A DNA stretch of 64,000 bases, from contig NZ_FZNY01000011.1 in assembly GCF_900188275.1 (NCBI RefSeq), positions 1-64,000 on the forward strand. Reading direction: 5' to 3'. The position numbers and the translations under genes were made by a program. Shown piece after piece: positions 30,699 to 39,184 of the stretch. The notes below the pieces were generated by a model. That model saw only the letters and a list, made by a program, of their open reading frames with translations, was not told the origin of the DNA and ran no database searches. The stretch is from Dokdonia pacifica. Its GTDB lineage: Bacteria; Bacteroidota; Bacteroidia; Flavobacteriales; Flavobacteriaceae. The first letter of the stretch is position 1; every line of letters starts with the position of its first letter.

Positions 30699-30730
30699 AA
30701 AAGGTCTTTGTTTCACGACAAAGACCTTTT
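30699..30730 (+). terminator. Intrinsic terminator after groEL
   Basis: A perfect 13-base stem (30699-30711 with 30718-30730), a 6-base loop and a T-rich tail. Confidence 0.9.
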
Positions 30731-30777
30731 CTTTTTATATCATAATAATTAATAGCACCGCGTGATTAGCTATTATA

Positions 30778-30793
30778 CGCTTTCGCGAAAGCG
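30778..30793. repeat. Iterated palindrome, copy 6
   Basis: A perfect copy flanked by TATA and TATA, between groEL and the symporter gene. Confidence 0.95.
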
Positions 30794-30853
30794 TATACAA
30801 CCCCTTCATTTTACTTATTCAAAAATCCGTACATTACATACAAAACAAATAAT

Positions 30854-32350
30854 ATGCTCCCTGAAGGTCTGCTTACCAAATTCATTGTACTTGGATTATA
30901 TTTTGCCATTCTCGTTATTATAGGTGTTGTAGCTTCTAAAAGAGTAAAAGGAGTTAGTGATTTTTATGTTGGCGGTAAAAAACTAGGCTATTGGGCAGTA
31001 GCGTTTTCCGCAAGAGCCACAGGAGAGTCTGGATGGCTTCTTTTAGGGCTCACAGGAATGGGAGCCATTGCAGGATTTTCTGCCTATTGGGTGGTTTTAG
31101 GAGAAGTATTAGGAGTAGGTATCTCATGGTTTTTTATGGCCAAACGTTTTAAAAGAGCTACAGACAAATATGACTCTATAACAGTACCAGATTATTTAGA
31201 GAGTCATTTTAATACCGGAAGAAAAACCATACGTAAGGTAGCAGCAACAGCGCTCTCTTTATTTGTAGTTATCTATGTGAGTTCGCAAATAGATGCCACT
31301 GGAAAAGCCTTTGAATCCCTATTAGGAATTAACTATTTCACTGGCGCTATTGTTGGGTTTATTATTGTAATGGCATATGTGTATATAGGAGGTTTCTTAG
31401 CAGCTGTTTGGTCTGATTTTTTCCAAGGTATATTAATGTTTTTTGGTCTTGTATGCCTTCCTTTTATAGCATGGCTATCTATTGATGATGGCGGGAGTAT
31501 TGTAAATGGCCTTACACAAATTGATCCTAATCTCACAAGTATTTGGGGAGATACTTCATCACCACTACTTACTGTATTTACTATTTTAGGTTTTGCTATG
31601 ATCGGGCTTGGATTTTTAGGCTCTCCTCAGATTTATGTTCGATTTATGTCTGTAAAAAATGAAGCCGAAATAGACAAAGGGAAATGGGTTGCTATTTTAT
31701 TTACATTACTTACTGATTTTGCTGCAGTTACCATTGGTTTATTAGGACGTTATTTATTTACTTCTGTTGGGCAAGATCCAGAAGCAGTTTTAGGCACCGC
31801 TGGTGAAGGCGTGCTCATCGTTATGATAGAAAATATATTCCCTATTGTTATTGTTGCTATCTATATAGCTATTGTACTATCTGCAATTATGTCTACCATA
31901 GACTCTCTAATTGTTGTTGCTTCTAGTGCGTTATCTAGAGACTTTTATCAGAAAATTATAAACCCCGAAGTAGAACAAAAAAAACTTACTAGAATTTCTA
32001 GGTTAATTACACTAGCGCTTGCTGTTGTAGCTTTAATTATTGCTTTATCAGTCGCCATATTATCACCAGATAGAACCATTTTCTGGTTTGTAATTTTTGG
32101 GTGGTCAGGTATTGCCGCTACTTTTTGCCCCGTTATTATCTTATCACTATTCTGGAAGCCTTACTCAGAGAAAGGAGCTCTTGCATCTATGATTACAGGG
32201 TTTTTATGTGTCCCAATATTTAAATTTATAGTGCAATCTATAGACGGAGTAGGTATCTATTTTGAAAAATTAGATGTGTTAGCACCTTCGTTTCTACTAT
32301 CCATAATTGCTGGTATCATTTTCACAAAATTATACCCTAAGACTAGTTAG
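30854..32350 (+). CDS. Sodium:solute symporter (SSS family, PutP-like)
   Basis: 498 residues with about 13 membrane helices. The segment DFYVGGKKLGYWAVAFSARATGESGWLLLGLTG in the second helix region matches the sodium-binding start of proline/sodium symporters (PutP), and SAIMSTIDSLIVVASSALSRDFY is the conserved SSS motif near helix 8. Proline is the likeliest substrate, but other amino acids or solutes are possible. It stands alone between the groEL terminator and the next lipoprotein gene. Confidence 0.88.
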   Translation: MLPEGLLTKFIVLGLYFAILVIIGVVASKRVKGVSDFYVGGKKLGYWAVAFSARATGESGWLLLGLTGMGAIAGFSAYWVVLGEVLGVGISWFFMAKRFKRATDKYDSITVPDYLESHFNTGRKTIRKVAATALSLFVVIYVSSQIDATGKAFESLLGINYFTGAIVGFIIVMAYVYIGGFLAAVWSDFFQGILMFFGLVCLPFIAWLSIDDGGSIVNGLTQIDPNLTSIWGDTSSPLLTVFTILGFAMIGLGFLGSPQIYVRFMSVKNEAEIDKGKWVAILFTLLTDFAAVTIGLLGRYLFTSVGQDPEAVLGTAGEGVLIVMIENIFPIVIVAIYIAIVLSAIMSTIDSLIVVASSALSRDFYQKIINPEVEQKKLTRISRLITLALAVVALIIALSVAILSPDRTIFWFVIFGWSGIAATFCPVIILSLFWKPYSEKGALASMITGFLCVPIFKFIVQSIDGVGIYFEKLDVLAPSFLLSIIAGIIFTKLYPKTS

Positions 32351-32410
32351 TTTTATAACACTCATTTTAACAGAGATAATCATTTCTATTTATTTATTTT
32401 TGCTATCTAA

Positions 32411-34156
32411 ATGAAAAAGATATTTACATACCTATTCTTATGCGCATTATGCATTATTTCTTGTAAAAAAGAAATACCTGTAGCAATTCCTGATGCTAGA
32501 ATAAATGATTATGCTCTTTACGACGCCTCTGGCAACTTTCATAGATTATCTACGTATAATGACAGTAAAGCTATTGTGCTTTTTGTTCAAGGAAATGGGT
32601 GCCCCATCGTGCGAAATGCCTTATCCGATTTTCATGAAATTGTAGACGATTATCAATCGGAAGGCTTTACATTTTTCATGATCAATAGCAATATGCAGGA
32701 TACAAGAGGTACGATTGCTAAAGAAAGTACTGATTTTAAATTTGAAGTTCCTGTTCTTAGTGATGATGTACAACTTGTTGCAGACGCCTTAGATATTACC
32801 ATCACTGCTGAAGCTATTATCCTGGACCCAACATCTAGAGAAGTTATATATAGAGGTCCTTTAAATAATAGGTTAGATTATGAAACTCAAAAATCAAAAC
32901 CTACAGAAACGTATTTGAGAGATGCGCTAGATGCTATAATCGCTAACCAAACACCTCTTAATAAACAAGAGATGACCAGAGGTTGTCGAGTAACAAGACA
33001 ACATACATTAGAAAAAGACACACTTACATTTACAAAAGACATTGCTCCTATTTTAACCAATCATTGTGTACGCTGTCATATAGATGGAGGAGTTGCTCCA
33101 TGGTCTATGACTGATTATGACAAAATAGTAGGTTGGTCTGCAATGATAGAGCAGGTAATGCTAAGCAAACGTATGCCTCCATGGAAAGCAGATCCAGTTA
33201 TTGGTTCTTTCAGTAATACATTTGAGCTTGCAGAGAAAGATAGAAGAAAACTAGTCCGATGGATAAAAGATGGGATGACCTATGGAGATGGAGATGATCC
33301 ATTAAAATCACTAACTCCTAAAGAGGCCCTAATTCCAGAAACAACGCTTGTACCTGATACAACTATTGTACTCAAAAAAGAGATCATTCCAGCTACGGGT
33401 ATTATAGATTATCGCCATCAGAGAATTAAATTAAACCTTCCAGAAGGCAAATGGCTTGCTGGCGTTACGATTGTACCTGGAAATCCTAAAGTAGTACATC
33501 ACTCTACATTAGCTAGTTCATCAAAACCACAATTGGTCGTTGATCGCCCAGAAAGACAATGGATTGACAATCTTATTGCTGTTGTTGCTAGTGGAACTTC
33601 AAAGTCTACCATCTTCCCAAATGAATCTGGAATTTATATTGATAAGGATATCGAATTAATATTACAAACTCATTATACAACAACGGGGAAACAGGAAGAG
33701 GATATCTCTAAAATTCATCTGTATTTTCATGATGAAAAACCTGAAAAACAATACTATTCATTAGGTGTCTTTTCTGACGATTTTAAAATCGAGCCTTATG
33801 AAAAAAATACGCCTGCAATAGCTCAAGATAAAATAACTGAAGATGTATATGTTCATAGTATTTTCCCACATATGCATTTTCGCGGTAAGCAAATGAAAAT
33901 TACTGCCAAAAAACCAAATGGTGAAATTATAGATTTAATTTCTGTTCCTGATTTTGATTTCAACTGGCAACTTGTATACAATTATACTGAGCCCATTTTA
34001 TTACCTAAAGGAACTGTCATTACAGCCAAAGGTGTTTTTAATAATTCTTTTCAAAACCCTTTAAACCCTGATCCTTCTAAAGAAGTGGTTTTTGGATATC
34101 AAAGCAGTGATGAAATGTTTATGGGACTTGTGAATTATACAATCGCAGAAGAATAA
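32411..34156 (+). CDS. Lipoprotein fusing redoxin, cytochrome c and copper-monooxygenase-like domains
   Basis: 581 residues. The lipoprotein signal ends IISC (Cys18). Residues about 25-180 form a redoxin-like domain with a single Cys64 in GNGCPIVRNALSDF. A c-type heme motif CVRCH follows at 219-223 in a short domain ending RMPPWKADP. The C-terminal half has copper-site-like segments VVHHSTL, LILQTHYTTTGK and SIFPHMHFRGKQM, as in type II ascorbate-dependent monooxygenases (PHM/DBH fold). It would act outside the inner membrane. Substrate unknown. A terminator follows at 34180-34210. Confidence 0.8.
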   Translation: MKKIFTYLFLCALCIISCKKEIPVAIPDARINDYALYDASGNFHRLSTYNDSKAIVLFVQGNGCPIVRNALSDFHEIVDDYQSEGFTFFMINSNMQDTRGTIAKESTDFKFEVPVLSDDVQLVADALDITITAEAIILDPTSREVIYRGPLNNRLDYETQKSKPTETYLRDALDAIIANQTPLNKQEMTRGCRVTRQHTLEKDTLTFTKDIAPILTNHCVRCHIDGGVAPWSMTDYDKIVGWSAMIEQVMLSKRMPPWKADPVIGSFSNTFELAEKDRRKLVRWIKDGMTYGDGDDPLKSLTPKEALIPETTLVPDTTIVLKKEIIPATGIIDYRHQRIKLNLPEGKWLAGVTIVPGNPKVVHHSTLASSSKPQLVVDRPERQWIDNLIAVVASGTSKSTIFPNESGIYIDKDIELILQTHYTTTGKQEEDISKIHLYFHDEKPEKQYYSLGVFSDDFKIEPYEKNTPAIAQDKITEDVYVHSIFPHMHFRGKQMKITAKKPNGEIIDLISVPDFDFNWQLVYNYTEPILLPKGTVITAKGVFNNSFQNPLNPDPSKEVVFGYQSSDEMFMGLVNYTIAEE

Positions 34157-34179
34157 ATAATATTTCTTTAGCGTATAAA

Positions 34180-34218
34180 TAGTGTAAGTATTTTAAAAAC
34201 ACTTGCACTAATTCTTTT
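34180..34218 (+). terminator. Probable terminator after the redoxin/monooxygenase gene
   Basis: A 10-base stem with one G-T pair (34180-34189 with 34201-34210), followed by ATTCTTTT. Confidence 0.55.
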
Positions 34219-34240
34219 AACTCTAGCGAAATACTATATT

Positions 34241-35386
34241 ATGAAGTTGCAACATTACCTTATACTATTCAGTTTTTTACTTCTCTTAAACTCTTGTCAT
34301 GTAGGTAGGTTTTTCTATTGGAATTTTGCAGACACCGGTGATTTAGAAAAGTTTGAAAGTGTTCCTATTCAAAAAGGAGAAACTCCTTTTTTATTTAAAG
34401 AAATACAAGACACTCAAAACTTTACAACTCCAGAAATAAATGATTTTGAAAACGTTCTTGAAAAAAGTGGCACTACTGCTTTCTTAGTTATTAAAGATGA
34501 TCAAATTTTATATGAAAAATACTTTGATGAGTATACTAAAGCCACAGACCACCCATCATTTTCTGTATCAAAATCATTTGTCTCTGCTTTGATTGGTATT
34601 GCTATTCAAGAAGGACATATCACCTCACTAGAGGATCCTATTAGAAAATACCTTCCTGAACTTGATCATTCTTTTGACCCCGTTACTTTAGCCGATGTCA
34701 TTAATATGCAATCAGGAATTAAATTTAGTGAAGGGTATTTCAATCCATTTGGGGAAGTTGCAAAATTCTATTATGGAACTAACTTAAAAAAATATGTCAA
34801 TAAGCTGAAAGTAAACGAAACGCCAGGAGTGCGTTGGAAGTATAAAAGTGGAAACACACAACTATTGAGTCTTGCGCTAGAAAGTGCTACCCAGAGGCCG
34901 CTACATGAATATTTTCAAGAAAAAATATGGCAACCATTAGGCATGGAATATGATGCATCATGGAGTATTGATAGCAAAAAGCATCAAACAACCAAAGCTT
35001 TTTGTTGCCTAAACGCAAGAACTAGAGATTATGCAAAATTCGCAAGATTATATCTTAAAGAAGGAAACTGGAATGGAGCACAAATTATTCCAAAAGATTG
35101 GGTAGAAAAAACAACTTCATTTACAGACAAAAGGAGTAATTACAGATATTCACATCACTGGTGGCGAAATATCACAAAAGAAGATTACAAAAAGTCTACA
35201 GAGGATACTACAAAATTACAACTTGAAGAAGCAAAAGCACCCTATGTAGATTATCAGGCTAGAGGGATTTTAGGGCAATTTATGTACATCAACCCCGAAA
35301 AAGAGATTGTCATTATACGCTTGGGAGATAAATTTGGAAGTGTAAATTGGGCAACACTATTTAGAGAAATTGCTACGCTCAATTAG
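34241..35386 (+). CDS. Serine hydrolase, beta-lactamase/class C fold lipoprotein
   Basis: 381 residues with a lipoprotein signal (LLLNSC, Cys19). The catalytic SxxK is SVSK at residues 108-111 (HPSFSVSKSFVSALIG); the second motif is YKSGN in WKYKSGNTQLLSLALE, and a late HHWW/GILGQFMY segment stands where the KTG-like strand is expected. Such proteins include esterases and peptidases as well as penicillin-binding enzymes, and the substrate cannot be told. Its last bases overlap the convergent small membrane protein gene by 8 bases. Confidence 0.85.
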   Translation: MKLQHYLILFSFLLLLNSCHVGRFFYWNFADTGDLEKFESVPIQKGETPFLFKEIQDTQNFTTPEINDFENVLEKSGTTAFLVIKDDQILYEKYFDEYTKATDHPSFSVSKSFVSALIGIAIQEGHITSLEDPIRKYLPELDHSFDPVTLADVINMQSGIKFSEGYFNPFGEVAKFYYGTNLKKYVNKLKVNETPGVRWKYKSGNTQLLSLALESATQRPLHEYFQEKIWQPLGMEYDASWSIDSKKHQTTKAFCCLNARTRDYAKFARLYLKEGNWNGAQIIPKDWVEKTTSFTDKRSNYRYSHHWWRNITKEDYKKSTEDTTKLQLEEAKAPYVDYQARGILGQFMYINPEKEIVIIRLGDKFGSVNWATLFREIATLN

Positions 35387-35606
35387 ATGTAGTATTCTTT
35401 TTCCATTGACGAACAGAAGCCACAATCAGTACTAATAGTATAGGTAGACTCACAAATAAATCTTTACGCGTTTGTAAGCTATTTTGCAGATCATGCTCAC
35501 TCAAATACAACTGAATATTACGTTCCCAAATAAGAAAAAGTACAATAAAAGCGATGGTAACTATTTGGAGTGTACTTAATTTTCTTTTTTTCATAACCTT
35601 AAACAA
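35379..35606 (-). CDS. Small membrane protein of unknown function
   Basis: 75 residues (or 71 from the second Met at 35594). Two hydrophobic helices, IVTIAFIVLFLIW and LPILLVLIVASV, are separated by a polar loop with a Glu-rich turn, and the ends are basic. No family recognised. Confidence 0.6.
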   Translation of the reverse strand: MFKVMKKRKLSTLQIVTIAFIVLFLIWERNIQLYLSEHDLQNSLQTRKDLFVSLPILLVLIVASVRQWKKNTTSN

Positions 35607-35650
35607 AAAAGCAAAGAGCTAGTGGATGCTTACCCCTTATTCAAAAAATA

Positions 35651-36205
35651 TTATTTAATTTCTTCTTCTACGACACCACATTTAAGCATTTGATCTCCAA
35701 AATACGGATTGCGAACCTCATTAGAGTTTGACAACCAATAAGCCCCTTTACCATTAAAAGCCATAGGACAATATTGTTTATAAATAGCCCCAGATGTTAT
35801 TTTCTCTTTTGCTATTTGAATTTCCATAGCCTTAGAAACTTTTTCAAAAATAGCACGTCTTTCTTTTACAGTAGTAGCTTCTGTAAATGGAATTGTTGCT
35901 GTATGTATGGCTGTATAGGCCTCATTTCCTTTTAAAAGCATAAAAAAGGCACGTGTGGTAGTTGCACTAGCCTCTTTATCTGTATTTACCAGAGATGCTT
36001 TTACATCTAAGTATGCATTATAAATCTTTGTAAACTTTTCGTTTTCAAAAGTAACATCCACTTTAGTACTTGTTTCATTTAAATCACTAGTGACAGGAAC
36101 TGCTTGAGAAGAAACTTCTTGAGAAGGAGCTGTTTTCACTTCTGGATCATTGTTTTTACAAGAAAAAAGAGTGATCATTGCGAGTAGATATATGTACTTT
36201 TTCAT
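35651..36205 (-). CDS. DUF3347-type lipoprotein
   Basis: 184 residues with a lipoprotein signal (ITLFSC, Cys16). The C-terminal part FTKIYNAYLDVKASLVN, then QYCPMAFNGKGAYWLSNSNEVRNPYFGDQMLKCG, matches DUF3347, a domain found in periplasmic proteins next to copper efflux systems, with Cys and Met residues that could bind copper (CPMAF; GDQMLKCG). No copper pump lies nearby here. Cells would need it in the periplasm; role is inferred from family only. Confidence 0.8.
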   Translation of the reverse strand: MKKYIYLLAMITLFSCKNNDPEVKTAPSQEVSSQAVPVTSDLNETSTKVDVTFENEKFTKIYNAYLDVKASLVNTDKEASATTTRAFFMLLKGNEAYTAIHTATIPFTEATTVKERRAIFEKVSKAMEIQIAKEKITSGAIYKQYCPMAFNGKGAYWLSNSNEVRNPYFGDQMLKCGVVEEEIK

Positions 36206-36239
36206 ATCGGTATAATTTACCTACAAAGATACGATGGGA

Positions 36240-36674
36240 TTAAGAATTATTTACTTTCCTATAGTAATAAAATGCAGGTAATAACATAAACAGTAGTATA
36301 GGTTGTATTAAAAATCTTCGTACATAAAAAATGGGTAAGTATTCACCAAGCCCTTGTGTTTTTAGTAATATGCTAAATATAACTATCAACACTACAAAGA
36401 CAACTCCATAAAAAAGAGAGGCAAATTTGATAATCCCTCTTTCTCTAAAAGCGACCCATAATATCACAAGTGATAAAAACATATTTAAAGCATATCTCAA
36501 AAAGATGTGAAAAAACAAACGCCATGACTCCATATCTGGTAAAGTCATTTTCTGATAATTACTCTTAAAAAATGGAATCAAGGGGTCATAGAAGAGTTCG
36601 CTTTCGCGAAAGCGTATAAAAGCAAATCCGACGAGACATAAAAAAACAACTAGTACACGTATAGCAATTTTCAT
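36240..36674 (-). CDS. Exosortase F system-associated membrane protein
   Basis: 144 residues with about four membrane helices. It overlaps the xrtF stop by 4 bases, the usual arrangement for the XrtF partner. The sequence (RESELFYDPLIPFFKSNYQKMTLPDMESWRLFFHIFLRYALNMFLS) is a recognisable family motif. Its role in protein sorting is unknown. The iterated palindrome lies in the coding region and is read as R-F-R-E-S near the N-terminus. Confidence 0.85.
   Translation of the reverse strand: MKIAIRVLVVFLCLVGFAFIRFRESELFYDPLIPFFKSNYQKMTLPDMESWRLFFHIFLRYALNMFLSLVILWVAFRERGIIKFASLFYGVVFVVLIVIFSILLKTQGLGEYLPIFYVRRFLIQPILLFMLLPAFYYYRKVNNS
36599..36614. repeat. Iterated palindrome, copy 7
   Basis: A perfect copy inside the exosortase F partner gene, read as R-F-R-E-S. 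Confidence 0.95.
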
Positions 36675-37246
36675 GATTTAGGTTGTTTTTTATACGATCG
36701 AATCCACCCTAACCATAATAAAAATACAGTCCCGTATATGACTGCTGGAAAAATAGTCCCGTGAAGTAATTCTGTATATTCTGGGTATTCATATATCCCG
36801 ACTGTTAGCAATGCAATACGCGTAACATTCATAGCGTAAATAAGCGCAATCCCTCCAAGAATAAATAACAACGTGCGTTTCCAACCATCAAAAAAAGCAA
36901 GCATAAACGAGGTAAAAAGAAGCATCACACTTACTGCATTACAGCCCTCTATGACACGCGCTAGAACTTTATTATTAATAGTAAGATTCATAGCAGGTTC
37001 TACCTTACTAGGAACAACTTTCATGTCATATCCCAATGAATTTATGATTGATTCACTTTGCTTTGCTACAGTATGCGTAATAATGTCTGGATAATATATC
37101 TTACTTGCTCCATAAGTAAGGTATAAATTATAAAGTAGCACAAGTACAAAATAACTTCCTATAAACGTAAGGATAAAACGAAGTACCGACTTATATTTGA
37201 TAATTAATTTGAACAAGTTATTGAGATTTATCTCCCAAAAATACAT
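36671..37246 (-). CDS. xrtF: Exosortase XrtF
   Basis: 191 residues with about five membrane helices. The family triad is visible: Cys in VIEGCNAVSVMLLF, Arg in NVTRIALLTVGIYEYPEY and His in LLHGTIFPAVIYG. Exosortases cut and attach C-terminally tagged exported proteins; XrtF is the Flavobacteria type. No target protein with a matching tail is evident in this window. The start at 37246 is only 5 bases from the divergent GAF gene; a shorter form starting at LFKLIIKYK is possible. Confidence 0.88.
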   Translation of the reverse strand: MYFWEINLNNLFKLIIKYKSVLRFILTFIGSYFVLVLLYNLYLTYGASKIYYPDIITHTVAKQSESIINSLGYDMKVVPSKVEPAMNLTINNKVLARVIEGCNAVSVMLLFTSFMLAFFDGWKRTLLFILGGIALIYAMNVTRIALLTVGIYEYPEYTELLHGTIFPAVIYGTVFLLWLGWIRSYKKQPKS

Positions 37247-37251
37247 TAAAA

Positions 37252-37707
37252 ATGGCTTTTGAAGATTTAAAAAAAGAAGTTAGTGCTATTGTAGCAAAAA
37301 CAACATTATCCACAAAAGATAGGCTTACTGAAATATGTGAAGCATTAAGAACGACAATCCCTTACTATGATTGGGTAGGGTTTTACTTTGCAAATCATGA
37401 CACACAAACCTTACATCTAGAAACTTATGTAGGTGCACCTACAGATCATACAGTAATTCCTTTTGGGAAAGGAATCTGTGGCCAAGTAGCAGTTTCTAAT
37501 GAAAATTTTGTGGTTCCTGATGTATCTGCTCAAGATAATTACATTGCCTGCAGTATTACTGTAAAAAGTGAGATCGTAGTACCACTTTTTAAAAATGGCA
37601 AAAATATTGGGCAAATAGATATTGACTCTAATACACCAGATGCTTTTACTGAAGAAGACGAACGCTTTTTAGAGTGGGTAAATGAACAAGTAGTTACCAT
37701 TTTATAA
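37252..37707 (+). CDS. GAF-domain protein related to free methionine-(R)-sulfoxide reductase
   Basis: 151 residues, a single GAF domain: LRTTIPYYDWVGFYF, then FGKGICGQVAVSNENFVVPDVSAQDNYIACSITVKSEIVVPLFKNG and IGQIDIDSNTPDAFTEEDERFLEWV. This is the fRMsr signature. Two of the expected cysteines (Cys76 and Cys100) are present, but the third, usually about ten residues before Cys76, is Asp/His. It may still reduce free Met-R-SO with a two-cysteine mechanism or do something else. It is divergent from xrtF by 5 bases. Confidence 0.8.
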   Translation: MAFEDLKKEVSAIVAKTTLSTKDRLTEICEALRTTIPYYDWVGFYFANHDTQTLHLETYVGAPTDHTVIPFGKGICGQVAVSNENFVVPDVSAQDNYIACSITVKSEIVVPLFKNGKNIGQIDIDSNTPDAFTEEDERFLEWVNEQVVTIL

Positions 37708-37720
37708 TTGGCAATTATCT

Positions 37721-37768
37721 AAACTAAAAGACCCCAAAATGTTAGAACATTTTGGGGTCTTTTAGTTT
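37721..37768. terminator. Bidirectional terminator between convergent genes
   Basis: A perfect 21-base stem (37721-37741 with 37748-37768) with a 6-base loop and T runs on both strands, serving the GAF gene and the convergent permease gene. Confidence 0.92.
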
Positions 37769-37779
37769 TTTATAATTAA

Positions 37780-39039
37780 TTACATTCCTGTACGTATCGC
37801 TTCTACAGGATCTAATCGCGAAGCACCTATCGCAGGAATAATACCTGCCAATATTCCAATAAAGAAGGTTACTGATAACCCTAAAAATATATTGAATGGA
37901 GAAAGTACAAACTTAAAGTCTCCTGTGATTCCTGATGCATTTAGCCCAAGTGAAATAGACCATACTAGGAACATTCCTATAATTCCTCCAAAAATAGAAA
38001 GCACTATAGATTCGAATAAAAATTGAAATAATATAAATCGGCGTTTAGCTCCTAATGCTTTTTGAATTCCGATAAGGTTGGTACGTTCTTTCACACTTAC
38101 AAACATGATATTGGCAATTCCAAAACCACCAACTAAGAGTGCAAAACCACCAATTCCCCATCCTATGAGTTTTAAAGCACCAATGATTCCATCTATAAAA
38201 TCAGTAAGTCCTTTGAATTGATTTGCAAAAAAGTTACTTACTTCACTTGTTTTGATTCCTCTTTTTAAACGTAATTTCTGATCTAATGTAGCCAGAAACT
38301 CTTCATTATCTACGTCTGGTTCAGGAAGTACAATCACTTGAGGAAATGTAGATCTATTATTATCTCCATAAATCTTTCTAGTTAAATTAACAGGAAGAAC
38401 TACGGCTTCATCTTTAGAGTCACCTAATGCATTTCCTTCTTTTTTAAGTACTCCAATAACCGTAAGCTTACGACTAAATATTTTTATTTTCTTTCCTATA
38501 GCATTTCCATCTTCTCCAAAGAGTTGATTCTTAATCTCATCTCCAATAACAATTACATTAGAACCACTAATAGATTCTGCCTCATTAAAAAATCGACCTT
38601 CTTGAAATTGCAAGGATTCTATATCATAATACTCATGCGTTGTAGCGCCTACCTGAACTCTCTCTAGCGTTTCATCTTCATATTTTATAGTCTGCGACGG
38701 TACATTAAGCACATATGAGATTGCTTTTGCGCCTGGCAAAGTACGCTTAAGATGTTGATACTCTTCATAGGTAACTAATGGAAATTGCTCTCTTTTCCAA
38801 CGAGGAACATCTGTAGGACCAAAAGATACATGGCATAGTATAATCGTACTTTGATCTAGAGATGAAAGACTATCCTTAATCTGTCTTTCTAAAGAATCTA
38901 CAGCGGCAAGTACGCCAATAATTGAGAAAATACCGACAGTTACTCCCATAAGTGAAAGAAATGTTCGGAGCTTATTATTACGTAATGCATTTACTGCAAA
39001 ACGAAAGCTTTCTTTAAGTACACGTAAGTAAATAAACAT
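37780..39039 (-). CDS. MacB/FtsX-type ABC transporter permease
   Basis: 419 residues: N-terminal helix in NALRNNKLRTFLSLMGVTVGIFSIIGVLAA, a MacB-like periplasmic core domain (about 50-260) and three C-terminal helices (GGFALLVGGFGIANIMFVSVKERTNLIGIQKALGAKRRFILFQFLFESIVLS, then VLSPFNIFLGLSVTFFIGILAGIIPAIGASRLDPVEAIR). The ATPase partner is not adjacent. Exporters of lipoproteins, macrolides or peptides use such permeases; the substrate is unknown. Confidence 0.88.
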   Translation of the reverse strand: MFIYLRVLKESFRFAVNALRNNKLRTFLSLMGVTVGIFSIIGVLAAVDSLERQIKDSLSSLDQSTIILCHVSFGPTDVPRWKREQFPLVTYEEYQHLKRTLPGAKAISYVLNVPSQTIKYEDETLERVQVGATTHEYYDIESLQFQEGRFFNEAESISGSNVIVIGDEIKNQLFGEDGNAIGKKIKIFSRKLTVIGVLKKEGNALGDSKDEAVVLPVNLTRKIYGDNNRSTFPQVIVLPEPDVDNEEFLATLDQKLRLKRGIKTSEVSNFFANQFKGLTDFIDGIIGALKLIGWGIGGFALLVGGFGIANIMFVSVKERTNLIGIQKALGAKRRFILFQFLFESIVLSIFGGIIGMFLVWSISLGLNASGITGDFKFVLSPFNIFLGLSVTFFIGILAGIIPAIGASRLDPVEAIRTGM

Positions 39040-39122
39040 CGATATATTTTGGAAAATTTAAAGATAAGACGTCTTTCTTTAAAATATGTTACAAAAGTGC
39101 CAAATTTATATAACCAAACTCC

Positions 39123-39152
39123 TTTGTATAAACTGTTAAATCGCTATTTTTG
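39123..39152 (+). promoter_or_regulatory. Promoter of purH
   Basis: TTTG (39123-39126), an 18-base spacer and TATTTTTG (39145-39152), 32 bases before the ATG. Confidence 0.75.
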
Positions 39153-39184
39153 CCACTTATCCAAAATCACATAAAATTTCTATA

